Of a stretch of DNA of 7,926 bases, positions 1 to 6,471 are shown piece by piece. Every line of letters begins with the position of its first letter. Position 1 is the stretch's first letter. Location of the stretch: contig QNDV01000087.1 of assembly GCA_003646045.1 (NCBI GenBank), positions 1-7,926 on the forward strand, in the 5' to 3' direction. This DNA is from a bacterium (lineage in GTDB: Bacteria; Krumholzibacteriota; Krumholzibacteria; LZORAL124-64-63). The translations under genes and the position numbers were made by a program. Under the pieces are notes generated by a model. That model was given only the letters and a program-made list of their open reading frames with translations, searched no databases and was not told the origin of the DNA.

Positions 1-1750
1 CCTCATCCCTGTCCAGGGCCTGCAGTAACTGCTGTACCTGCTCGGGAGTGAGTTCCCCGGTGGCCGGAGGTTGTTCCTGTTCGTCGGACTGGGGTTCCTG
101 CTGGTCCTGCTGCTCCTGCTGGTCCTGCTGCTCCTGCTGGTCCTGCTGATCCTGCTGATCCTGCTGATCCTGCTGGTCCTGCTGGTCCTGTTGATCCTGC
201 TGATCCTGTTGGTCCTGTTGGTCCTGCTGATCCTGTTGGTCCTGCTGCTCCTGCGGGTCCTGCTGCTCCTGCTGATCCTGCTGATCCTGACGCTGTAGAC
301 GCCGCAATGCAGTTTCCAGATTCACGAGGGCGTCGGTCTGATCCGGAGCGATTCTCAAGGCCTCCCTGAACCGTTCCACGGCTCCCTCCACATCGTCCCG
401 GGCCATGGCGGTAGTTCCCGCGTCGTAAAGGGCTTCGGCTTGCAACTCGGGATCGTCGGTCAACTCGAGGGTGCGGGCGAATTCACGTTCTGCTTCTTCG
501 AAACGCTCGAGTTGGTAGAGTGTCGCTCCCATGGCCAGGCTGGTCAGGGGATCATCCGGAGCCGCCACCAGGGCCGAGGCAAAGGCATTGAGTGCTCCCT
601 CGTAGTCGTGCGCCAGATAGAGATCCCGTCCCGAAGCCAGATGGTCGCCACCCGGCGGTCGCAGTACGGCCTGGGCCTCGGCCGCGGACATGAACATCCC
701 CATCACGGCGAACAATGCAACCACTACCACTGGTACCGGTCGTGGCGACCGTATCGATAATAGCAACCGACCGACAAGACAGACCAGGGCCAACAGGGCT
801 GGCCACACATATCGCTCCTCGTAGGCCGAGATGCGGCGCTCCTCCAGGTCACGTTTGCCCATGCGCTCGAGTTCGGCAAACAGCCGGTCTCCCGCCAGGC
901 CGTCCACACCTACCCGAAACGGACTGCCCCCGCTGATGGATGCCATGCGCTCGAGCGAGGCCAGGTCCAGGCGGGTCATCACTACGTTCCCGTCTTCGTC
1001 CTTCATGAATCCGGCCGGACGTCCCCGGCGATCCGTCAGGGGGATCAGACCACCACCCTCCTCGCCTACCCCTACCGGGATCAGGCGGATGCCGTCATCA
1101 TGGCATCTGCGGGCCGCATCCTCCCATTCACCCTCCAGGTCCTCACCGTCGGTCACCAGCACGATGGCCTGGAAAGTACCGCCCTCGTTGCCTTCGCGGC
1201 CTTTGGCCAGCAGGGAGCGTGCCGTTTCCAGGGCCGCCGCGATAGCCGTGCCCTGCTCCGACAGCATGTCCGGATCAGCCATCTTCAGGAAGATCCCCGC
1301 CGTCCCGTAGTCCAGGGTCAGCGGACACTGGACGAAAGCTCCACCGGCGAAGAACACCAGCCCGACCCGACTGTCCTGCAATCGGTCCAGGAATGATCCC
1401 AGCTCGGCCTTGGCCCGCTCCATGCGATTTGGCGGTACATCCTGGGCCAACATGGAATTGGAGATGTCCAGGGCCACGACGATATCGCTGCCCCGTTGGC
1501 TGACTACCACCTCACGGGCACCCCACTGGGGACGAGCGAGGGCCAGCATCAGCCAGAACAACCCGGCGAAAAGGAGGAACCGGCGCCAGGCCACAACCCG
1601 GGGGCGCGTGCCCTCCACATGGTCCTGCACCCGGTTACCCAGCAGCTCCGCGAGACGTCCCGCGGCCCGGGCGTCGGCAACCCGCAGACCCAACCAGCCC
1701 AGGGGCAACAGGGGAATCAGCCAGAGCCATAAGTCATGCTCAAAACGCAC
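1..1750 (-). CDS. batB: BatB-BatC fusion: VWA domain, TPRs and QQD-rich repeat (3' end outside window)
   Basis: Open from a GTG start to the left edge (583 codons read, no stop reached). The first residues, MRFEHDLWLWL, are typical of BatB. Order: membrane segments at about 8-24 and 57-75; VWA domain about 85-300 with a complete MIDAS metal site (D95-x-S97-x-S99, T168, D201 in VTDGED); membrane segment 314-333; a second hydrophobic segment 339-357 ending SAAEAQA, which looks like a signal peptide; three TPR-like repeats about 370-470; a Q/D/E repeat 488-551; then LTPEQVQQLLQALDRDE, resembling the conserved end of BatC. In many genomes BatB and BatC are separate genes; here they form one reading frame. 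Positive charges at 27-56 place that loop in the cytoplasm, so VWA and TPR parts should both be periplasmic. The frame was absent from simple ORF calling because it lacks a stop in the window, yet all codons read through cleanly. Expected role: periplasmic scaffold of a MoxR-dependent complex; the client is unknown. Confidence 0.93.
   Translation of the reverse strand, partial: MRFEHDLWLWLIPLLPLGWLGLRVADARAAGRLAELLGNRVQDHVEGTRPRVVAWRRFLLFAGLFWLMLALARPQWGAREVVVSQRGSDIVVALDISNSMLAQDVPPNRMERAKAELGSFLDRLQDSRVGLVFFAGGAFVQCPLTLDYGTAGIFLKMADPDMLSEQGTAIAAALETARSLLAKGREGNEGGTFQAIVLVTDGEDLEGEWEDAARRCHDDGIRLIPVGVGEEGGGLIPLTDRRGRPAGFMKDEDGNVVMTRLDLASLERMASISGGSPFRVGVDGLAGDRLFAELERMGKRDLEERRISAYEERYVWPALLALVCLVGRLLLSIRSPRPVPVVVVALFAVMGMFMSAAEAQAVLRPPGGDHLASGRDLYLAHDYEGALNAFASALVAAPDDPLTSLAMGATLYQLERFEEAEREFARTLELTDDPELQAEALYDAGTTAMARDDVEGAVERFREALRIAPDQTDALVNLETALRRLQRQDQQDQQEQQDPQEQQDQQDQQDQQDQQDQQDQQDQQDQQDQQDQQDQQDQQEQQDQQEQQDQQEPQSDEQEQPPATGELTPEQVQQLLQALDRDE
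98..289 (-). repeat. 9-nt tandem repeat coding 21 QQD/QQE units
   Basis: Twenty-one consecutive 9-nt units plus one codon, of the form CAG-CAG-GAY on the minus strand, encode residues 488-551 of the BatB-BatC fusion. The acidic position is Asp in 17 units and Glu in 4. Only one of the glutamine positions is changed, a CAG to CCG (Gln to Pro) near the start of the array. Other differences are synonymous (CAG/CAA, GAC/GAT). The tract joins the TPR region to the short conserved C-terminal segment and should form an acidic, low-complexity linker or extended helix. Orthologous BatC proteins often carry Q/D/E/N-rich segments here, but the regularity and length are notable. The unit structure makes it prone to slippage in whole 9-nt (frame-neutral) steps. 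Confidence 0.95.
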
Positions 1751-1756
1751 CGGAAT

Positions 1757-1765
1757 TCACCTCCC
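1757..1765 (-). promoter_or_regulatory. Ribosome binding site deciding the GTG start of batB
   Basis: GGGAGGTGA is a near-perfect Shine-Dalgarno sequence six nucleotides upstream of the GTG at 1750. Its first G is the last base of the batA TAG stop codon. No in-frame ATG lies close by, and the GTG gives the family-typical N-terminus MRFEH, so this site fixes the start. Confidence 0.8.
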
Positions 1766-2763
1766 TAGCCCGCTGCCGGCAGTCGCCGCAGCCAGGTCGC
1801 CGCCAACAGCGCCTCCAGCAGAATCAAAAGGAACGCCGGCACCGCGAACCAGCCCATCAGGTCCCGGTACCAGGTGCTGACGGTTGTCTCGTAGCGCGCA
1901 GTCTCCAACTCGTCGATGGTGGAGAAGATCGCTTCCAGAGCTTCCGGATCCGTAGCCTGGAACATCTGGCCCCCGGTGCTTGCAGCGATGGACCGCAGCA
2001 GTTCGAGATCCAGCTTGGCCTCCACCTGCCGCGTCCGACGACCGAAGATCGGGTCATCCACCGGATAGGGAACCAGGCCTTCGCGGCCGATAGCCACAGT
2101 GTAGACCCGCACATCCAGGCTGCGGGCCAACTCGGCGGCGGTGGCCGGCCCCAGGGTCGGGACGTTGTTTTCACCATCGGTCAACAGGATCACCGTGCGA
2201 CTCGGCGACACGGAATGACGCAGGCGAGCCACCGCCGTGGCCAGACCCAGGCCGATGGCAGTGCCGTCATCGATCAGACCCACTTCGATCTCGTCCAGGA
2301 ACCCCTTCAGGACCGGATGATCCAGGGTCAGGGGGCACTGGGTAAATGCCCGCGCCGCAAAAACCACCAGCCCGATGCGATCATGTGGGCGCCCGTCGAT
2401 GAATCCCCGGATCACATCCTTGGCTGACGCCAGCCTGTCGCGAGGATGAAAATCCAGGGATCGCATACTGCCACTGATGTCCAGGGCCAGTACGATATCT
2501 ATGCCTTCGCCTTCGATATCCTCGCTGCGATGAGCCACGCGTGGCCCGGCGGCCGCGACCACGATCAGTATCAGGGCCATCGCCGGCACCAGCGGCTGCC
2601 ACCGGGCCAGAAGGACCCTGAAGGTGGGCTGGTCCGCCGGCAGCAACGCCACCCTTGGGTGGCGCAACAGGGCGCCGCCGTGCCCCCGACGCAGGACGAA
2701 CCACGAGGCAGCAGCCATGGCCAAGGCCAGCGGCAACAACCAGGGCCGCGCGAATTCCATCAT
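1765..2763 (-). CDS. batA: BatA-like membrane-anchored VWA protein
   Basis: A 332-aa protein of normal BatA length. It has the BatA-type N-terminus (MMEFARPWLLPLALAM), membrane segments at about 7-24, 58-74 and 308-325, and a VWA domain between the second and third. The MIDAS metal site is intact: D95-I-S97-G-S99, T168 in DDGTAIG and D196 in LLTDGEN. The loop at 25-57 is rich in Arg and His, so it should be cytoplasmic and the VWA domain periplasmic. It carries the QCPLTLD motif (141-148) also found in the downstream BatB. The start overlaps the previous stop as ATGA (2760-2763) behind GGAGG with 7-nt spacing; a second ATG follows at once and cannot be excluded. In known Bat operons BatA and BatB are thought to assemble with the other Bat proteins, with MoxR as the ATPase. 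Biochemical role unresolved; family assignment is secure. Confidence 0.93.
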   Translation of the reverse strand: MMEFARPWLLPLALAMAAASWFVLRRGHGGALLRHPRVALLPADQPTFRVLLARWQPLVPAMALILIVVAAAGPRVAHRSEDIEGEGIDIVLALDISGSMRSLDFHPRDRLASAKDVIRGFIDGRPHDRIGLVVFAARAFTQCPLTLDHPVLKGFLDEIEVGLIDDGTAIGLGLATAVARLRHSVSPSRTVILLTDGENNVPTLGPATAAELARSLDVRVYTVAIGREGLVPYPVDDPIFGRRTRQVEAKLDLELLRSIAASTGGQMFQATDPEALEAIFSTIDELETARYETTVSTWYRDLMGWFAVPAFLLILLEALLAATWLRRLPAAG

Positions 2764-3758
2764 GCGCCCACCTCCCCCGTGCCTGCAGCCAGCTCAATCC
2801 GCAGTCGGTCCCAGGCGGCAGCCGCGTCGGCTTCTGATCCGTCCCGGGGTTCGATGCGCACCTCGTCCATGGCGGACATGAGTTCCCTGGCCTGGTTCCG
2901 ACACCAGGCCTCGGGTACCGGGGTGGGGTCGTAGCGCCGGGTATCAAGGCCCTCGATGATGGTCTGGAATCTCCGGGCAACCGTGCGATCGTGACCCAGT
3001 GCCACGCAGGCAGCCGCTATCTCCCGGCCCACCATCTCCGGCCCGGGCACCAGGAAGCGGTCTCCCACGATGGTACGCGCTACGCGGTGCAAACCGTTCA
3101 GGAATACGCGCTCGCCACCGTTGTGTTCGAGGTGGGCCATGAGTTCGGCCAGGGTCAGGGCCGCGGTTGGCCAGGCTGCCGTGGCCAGGACGCGGTCGCG
3201 GCCCAGGGATTGCCGTCCGCTTCTGCGGTCCATGAAGCGGCGTACGAGCCAATAGACCAGAACCAGGGCCGCGGCCATGGCCAGCAAATTGCGCCAGGCC
3301 CATCCCGGCAGGCGCGGATCACGGATCGGCGCGACCAGACCCGGGTCATGGTTACGACCGCCGACGACGATGACCGACGAAATCCCGTCCCCCACCTGCA
3401 GGCGGAACGGGGCCAGACGGTATACCCTGAACGCCGCCACCACGCCGGACACGGAGGGAACTGCTGCCTGCAGATCCGGAGCCGGCTCCAACCAGGGTGG
3501 CAGCCCAAGGGAATCGGGCACGGTCGTCGCCCCGGCTATTTCCACGAAGATGGCCTCACCGAGGCCCACGGAATCCGGAGTCACGGCGACTAGTCGCGAC
3601 GCCTGCGCCCCAGCCCAATCCAGCCTGGCCAGGACCGTGTCCGGTGCTGCCGGGGCCGGTGTCGGCGTCGGCGGTACGCCGCCAGGTACCGACAGCGTCG
3701 TCGCAGCCTGGAACCAGACAAGACCGGCCAGAAGCAGGTGCCAGGATATCATCCTCAC
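2760..3758 (-). CDS. Secreted/membrane protein with DUF4381-like cytoplasmic tail (Bat operon)
   Basis: A 332-aa protein in the slot that in proteobacterial Bat operons is usually held by a short DUF4381 protein of roughly 150-180 aa. Visible parts: an N-terminal signal sequence (about 1-23, hydrophobic LLLAGLVWF core); a Pro/Thr/Ala-rich linker (25-39); a roughly 110-residue beta-like region (about 42-150) with VTPDSVGLGEAIFVEIAG, which recalls the beta-sandwich modules of BatD; a membrane segment (153-172) followed by RRFMDRRSGR, a clear cytoplasmic anchor; and a helical tail (about 195-300) with the spacing of the DUF4381/BatD-tail helical bundle. I infer a protein that links the periplasmic VWA proteins to cytoplasmic MoxR/DUF58. 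The GTG start overlaps the DUF58 stop as GTGA; an in-frame ATG two codons later (3752) is an alternative. The real protein is certain; the family link is by pattern only. Confidence 0.85.
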   Translation of the reverse strand: MRMISWHLLLAGLVWFQAATTLSVPGGVPPTPTPAPAAPDTVLARLDWAGAQASRLVAVTPDSVGLGEAIFVEIAGATTVPDSLGLPPWLEPAPDLQAAVPSVSGVVAAFRVYRLAPFRLQVGDGISSVIVVGGRNHDPGLVAPIRDPRLPGWAWRNLLAMAAALVLVYWLVRRFMDRRSGRQSLGRDRVLATAAWPTAALTLAELMAHLEHNGGERVFLNGLHRVARTIVGDRFLVPGPEMVGREIAAACVALGHDRTVARRFQTIIEGLDTRRYDPTPVPEAWCRNQARELMSAMDEVRIEPRDGSEADAAAAWDRLRIELAAGTGEVGA

Positions 3759-4666
3759 CGCCCCCGTCCGCGGCGCTTCCCGCGCGCAAGGAAGAAGCGT
3801 CTCAATGGTTCCACATAGGAGGCGGTGGCATCGATGTCCACGAGATCCACGCCGCTACTGGCCAGGACCCTTTCAAGTTGGTCGTCATGGACCCGTTGAC
3901 GTCCGCGCAATCCGGCACCCGTGGCCGCCGACGACGTATCGACTAGTACCTCGCGCCCCGTCTCGGCATCCACCCACTCCACCAGTCCCACTGCCGGCAA
4001 CACGGTTTCGCGCGGATCCCGAACCCGGATGCCCACCACATCGTGGCGCCTGGTTACCGTGGCCAGGGAAGTTTCGAACGGGCCGCTCCAGAAATCGGAT
4101 ACCAGGAACACCGTGGCTTTGCGCTTGAGAACCTTACCCAGCAGTCGCAACGGTTCATTGAGATCGGTACCGTGCCCCGCCGGCTCGAAGGTCAACAACT
4201 CGCGAATCAGGCGCAACACGTGACTCTTGCCCTTGGCAGGCGGAATGAACTTCTCCACCGTATCCGAAAAGAGTACGAGCCCCACCTTGTCCTTGTTGGC
4301 GATGGCGCTGAAAGCCAGCACGCCGCACAGCTCGGCCGCCACCTCGACCTTGCTGCGCTCGCCACTTCCGAACCAGCCACTGCGACTCATGTCCACGCAG
4401 AGCACCACCGTAAGTTCGCGTTCCTCCTCGAAAATCTTGACGAAGGGATCTCCCGTACGGGCGGTCACGTTCCAGTCGATGGTCCGCACGTCGTCCCCCG
4501 GCACGTACTCGCGCACCTCGCGAAACTCCATGCCCATGCCTTTGAAGACCGAGTGGTATTCGCCACTGAAGACCTCGTCCACAAGTCGTCGCGTACGGAT
4601 CTCGATACGCCGCACCGCGGCGATGATCTCCGGAGGAATGGTGGTGCCCGTACGCCTGTTCGTCAT
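3755..4666 (-). CDS. DUF58 family protein (VWA-like fold)
   Basis: A 303-aa soluble protein of the short DUF58 class that lacks N-terminal membrane helices. The hallmark EYVPGDDVRTIDWNVTART lies at 53-71. It is followed by a VWA-like fold with metal-site style residues D92-M-S94-R-S96, T167 in GHGTDL, and D191 in LVSDFW. DUF58 proteins are almost always encoded next to moxR, and are thought to act with it in the cytoplasm or at the membrane's inner face; the molecular activity is not established. The Arg-rich end (GKRRGRGR) is unstructured and basic. ATG lies 3 nt after the moxR stop, with GAGGT about 10 nt upstream inside the moxR end. The stop overlaps the next gene's GTG. Confidence 0.95.
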   Translation of the reverse strand: MTNRRTGTTIPPEIIAAVRRIEIRTRRLVDEVFSGEYHSVFKGMGMEFREVREYVPGDDVRTIDWNVTARTGDPFVKIFEEERELTVVLCVDMSRSGWFGSGERSKVEVAAELCGVLAFSAIANKDKVGLVLFSDTVEKFIPPAKGKSHVLRLIRELLTFEPAGHGTDLNEPLRLLGKVLKRKATVFLVSDFWSGPFETSLATVTRRHDVVGIRVRDPRETVLPAVGLVEWVDAETGREVLVDTSSAATGAGLRGRQRVHDDQLERVLASSGVDLVDIDATASYVEPLRRFFLARGKRRGRGR

Positions 4667-4669
4667 TGG

Positions 4670-5656
4670 CTAGGGGACCTCGATATGATCCAGCAGCGAG
4701 GACACGATGTCGTCGCTGGTGAGTTCCTCGGCCTCAGCTTCGTAGGTCACGAGTACGCGATGCCGCAGGGCATCGCGCCCAACCGCCTTGACATCCTCCG
4801 GTATCACGAAGGTACGCCCCCGCAACAGTGCCCTGGCCCGGGCCAACTGGGTCAACGCCAGGGTGGCCCGGGGAGAAGCGCCCCAGGCGATCAGCGGCCC
4901 CAGATCCAGACCGGCCGCTTCGGGGTCCCGCGAGGCGAAGACTATGTCCAGGATATAGGCTTTGATCTTCTCGTCCACGAACACCCGGTTCACGGCCGCG
5001 CGCAACTCTCTCAGCGAATCAGGATCCAGGACCTTGTCCACGGTCGGTACGCTGTGGCCCGCCATCCGCTCGAGAATGAGCTTCTCCTCGTCGCGGGTGG
5101 GGTAGCCGACCCTGAGTTTCAGCAGGAAGCGGTCGACCTGGGCCTCGGGCAGGGGGTAGGTGCCCTCCTGCTCGATGGGGTTCTGGGTCGCCAGCACCAG
5201 GAAGGGATCGGCCATGGGGAATGTCTCGCCGCCGATGGTGACCTGGCGTTCCTGCATGGCCTCCAGCAGGGCGCTCTGGACCTTCGCCGGAGCGCGGTTG
5301 ATCTCGTCCGCCAGCACGATATTGGAAAAGACCGGGCCCTTCTTCACCGTGAACTCACCGGTCTCACGGTTGTAGATGGTGGTTCCCGTGATGTCCGCCG
5401 GCAGCAGGTCAGGCGTGAACTGGATGCGACGGAACCTGGCATCCACACAACCGGCCAGGGTACTGACAGCCAGGGTCTTGGCCAGACCCGGCACACCCTC
5501 CAGCAGAATATGGCCGCCGGTCATCAACCCCAGCAACAAACCCTCCATCATCTCCCGCTGACCCACGATGACCTTGCCGGTCTCGGCCAGCACGGCTTCC
5601 AGGCGGGCTGACCATTCCTCGGCCCGGCCCTTCTCCAGTGCCTCTTGCTCCGTCAT
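4670..5656 (-). CDS. moxR: MoxR family AAA+ ATPase
   Basis: A 328-aa protein, the usual MoxR length. Walker A is GVPGLAKT at 54-61 and Walker B VLADEIN at 114-120 (D117, E118). Sensor 1 is ATQN at 156-159 within the MoxR signature QNPIEQEGTYPLPEAQ, the arginine finger candidate is R176 in EAQVDRF, and sensor 2 is R263 in GASPRA. All catalytic residues are present, so an active ATPase is expected. MoxR proteins act as chaperones that remodel or activate partners carrying VWA domains, here very probably the DUF58, BatA and BatB proteins encoded just downstream. It is the first gene of the operon. The start is ATG preceded by AGGAAAGGGA, a fair ribosome binding site; the leader of about 80 nt contains a hairpin. 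Confidence 0.97.
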   Translation of the reverse strand: MTEQEALEKGRAEEWSARLEAVLAETGKVIVGQREMMEGLLLGLMTGGHILLEGVPGLAKTLAVSTLAGCVDARFRRIQFTPDLLPADITGTTIYNRETGEFTVKKGPVFSNIVLADEINRAPAKVQSALLEAMQERQVTIGGETFPMADPFLVLATQNPIEQEGTYPLPEAQVDRFLLKLRVGYPTRDEEKLILERMAGHSVPTVDKVLDPDSLRELRAAVNRVFVDEKIKAYILDIVFASRDPEAAGLDLGPLIAWGASPRATLALTQLARARALLRGRTFVIPEDVKAVGRDALRHRVLVTYEAEAEELTSDDIVSSLLDHIEVP

Positions 5657-5713
5657 GTCGTCCCTTTCCTGAGAGGTATATCGTCGGCGTCGATCGAGCT
5701 ACATACGCATAGT

Positions 5714-5736
5714 TGCCGCTGGCGTTCCAGCTGGCA
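5714..5736 (-). other. Hairpin at the predicted 5' end of the moxR leader
   Basis: Arms 5714-5722 (TGCCGCTGG) and 5727-5736 (CCAGCTGGCA) pair over 9 bp, with one bulged T at 5732 and a 4-nt loop at 5723-5726. No T-run follows on either strand, so it is not a canonical intrinsic terminator. Relative to the predicted promoter the transcript would begin at about 5735-5737, putting the hairpin at the very 5' end of the moxR mRNA, the position of known RNA-stabilising 5' stem-loops. A DNA-binding operator is the other reading. Confidence 0.45.
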
Positions 5737-5742
5737 CCACAG

Positions 5743-5771
5743 AAAATAGCGAACCCGTTTTTTCTTGCCAA
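5743..5771 (-). promoter_or_regulatory. Candidate sigma70-type promoter of the moxR-bat operon
   Basis: On the minus strand TTGGCA (5771-5766, 5 of 6 match to TTGACA) is followed after exactly 17 nt by TATTTT (5748-5743, 4 of 6 match to TATAAT). It is the best-looking pair in the 197-nt gap and lies about 80 nt upstream of the moxR ATG. The spacer contains an A-run. Predicted by eye only. Confidence 0.4.
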
Positions 5772-5793
5772 CCCCGGATAAAAGGATTTGAAT
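5765..5793 (+). promoter_or_regulatory. Weak candidate promoter for the DUF507-glycosyltransferase unit
   Basis: TTGCCA (5765-5770, 5 of 6 match) and TTGAAT (5788-5793, 4 of 6 match) are 17 nt apart on the plus strand, about 60 nt upstream of the first DUF507 gene. The -35 box overlaps the minus-strand -35 box almost completely because TTGCCAA is nearly self-complementary. The -10 is poor, so confidence is low. Confidence 0.25.
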
Positions 5794-5843
5794 GGTCCGC
5801 ACGATGCCGCACGGGCGGCGCTTGCCAGCCAACGACCAACCAT

Positions 5844-5849
5844 GGGGTG
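5844..5849 (+). promoter_or_regulatory. Ribosome binding site supporting a TTG start
   Basis: GGGGTG sits 4 nt before the TTG at 5854. The only competing in-frame ATG, at 5842, overlaps this site and has no Shine-Dalgarno sequence of its own, so the site favours the TTG. Confidence 0.5.
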
Positions 5850-5853
5850 TCCA

Positions 5854-6135
5854 TTGCGTCTCAGCCGGACCAAGATCGAATACCTGTCCGACCGGATCCT
5901 GCGCCTGATGCAGGAGGATGCTCGCATCCATCCGGATACCAATAACGACCTCGTGGTCCGCGCCATCGACGATGCCATCTACGAGAACATGCAGTTGGAG
6001 AGTGAAATCGACGAAGAGGTCGAAACCCTCGTCCAACAGAATTCGGACGAGATCCGTGCCATGGAAATGGATGTCGGCGCCCTGCGCAACAAGATAAAAC
6101 GCGAACTCGCCCGCAAGAAGGGCTTCGTCATCTGA
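5854..6135 (+). CDS. DUF507 family protein, first of a tandem pair
   Basis: A 93-aa, highly charged, mostly helical soluble protein with the DUF507 opening MRLSRTKIEYLSDRIL and the core ESEIDEEVETLVQQ, ending in a basic helix (RNKIKRELARKKG). No signal peptide or membrane segment. I chose the TTG at 5854 because it gives MRLS, matching the MRLS start of the next gene and bringing the two paralogues to 93 and 94 aa; GGGGTG precedes it. Alternatives are ATG 5842 (97 aa) and a TTG at 5788 (115 aa), the latter lacking support. DUF507 has no established function, and its members are often encoded as neighbouring pairs as far as I recall. Divergent from moxR and 18 nt upstream of its paralogue, so they should be co-expressed and may form a heteromer (inference). 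Confidence 0.85.
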   Translation: MRLSRTKIEYLSDRILRLMQEDARIHPDTNNDLVVRAIDDAIYENMQLESEIDEEVETLVQQNSDEIRAMEMDVGALRNKIKRELARKKGFVI

Positions 6136-6153
6136 CGGTCCCCGGAGGATCCC

Positions 6154-6438
6154 ATGCGGCTTTCAGAAGAACGTGTCGCGGTACTGGCCCGCCTGATCAC
6201 CGAACGCCTGCTCGACGAGGAGTTGGTGGACCTGGAACTCGGCGAGCGCGATTTCCGCTTCATGATCGAGAATCTCATACTGCGCGACCTGAAGATCGAG
6301 GACGAAATCGACGAGGAAGCCACTACGTTCCTGTTGCAGCACAAGCCGAATCTCGAAGAGGGTTCGACCGGGTGGGATCTGGAATTGGAACGCAAGAAGG
6401 AGGAGTTCTCCATCGCCCGCGGCTATATCGCCTTCTAA
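6154..6438 (+). CDS. DUF507 family protein, second of a tandem pair
   Basis: A 94-aa acidic helical protein. It aligns end to end with the preceding gene: MRLSEERVAVLARLI against MRLSRTKIEYLSDRI, DEIDEEATTFLLQ against SEIDEEVETLVQQ, and C-terminal ARGYIAF against ARKKGFVI. The alignment is clear but diverged, so the duplication is old. The ATG has GGAGG at 6144-6148 with 5-nt spacing. No transmembrane segment, cysteine cluster or nucleotide-binding motif is visible, and the biochemical role of DUF507 is unknown. The glycosyltransferase starts 33 nt downstream, so the three genes are probably one transcript. Confidence 0.88.
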   Translation: MRLSEERVAVLARLITERLLDEELVDLELGERDFRFMIENLILRDLKIEDEIDEEATTFLLQHKPNLEEGSTGWDLELERKKEEFSIARGYIAF

Positions 6439-6471
6439 ACCCTGCCAGGTGTCCCCGACCGGAGAATCCGC

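Noticed and set aside
98..289. CRISPR array
   Set aside because: The 9-nt units are contiguous, without spacers, and lie in frame inside a coding region.
71..298. Plus-strand 75-aa frame made almost entirely of Leu, Val and Ile, resembling a membrane peptide
   Set aside because: It is the antisense reading of the CAG-CAG-GAY repeat in batB-batC; no ribosome binding site and composition fully explained by the repeat.
4043..5611. Plus-strand open frame of 522 codons opposite moxR and DUF58
   Set aside because: Codon-bias shadow in GC-rich DNA: the opposite strand encodes complete MoxR and DUF58 domains, and the His/Gln/Gly/Arg-rich product matches no family I recognise.
5714..5736. Intrinsic terminator in the divergent gap
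   Set aside because: The stem is good but there is no T-run on either side and no gene ends into this region.
5788..5853. N-terminal extension of the first DUF507 gene (TTG at 5788)
   Set aside because: Adds residues absent from its paralogue, lacks a Shine-Dalgarno sequence, and overlaps the candidate -10 box.
5653..6036. Minus-strand 127-aa frame ending over the moxR start as ATGA, looking like a leader gene
   Set aside because: Mostly antisense to the first DUF507 gene, spans the predicted promoter, and has no domain-like features; the overlap is chance.
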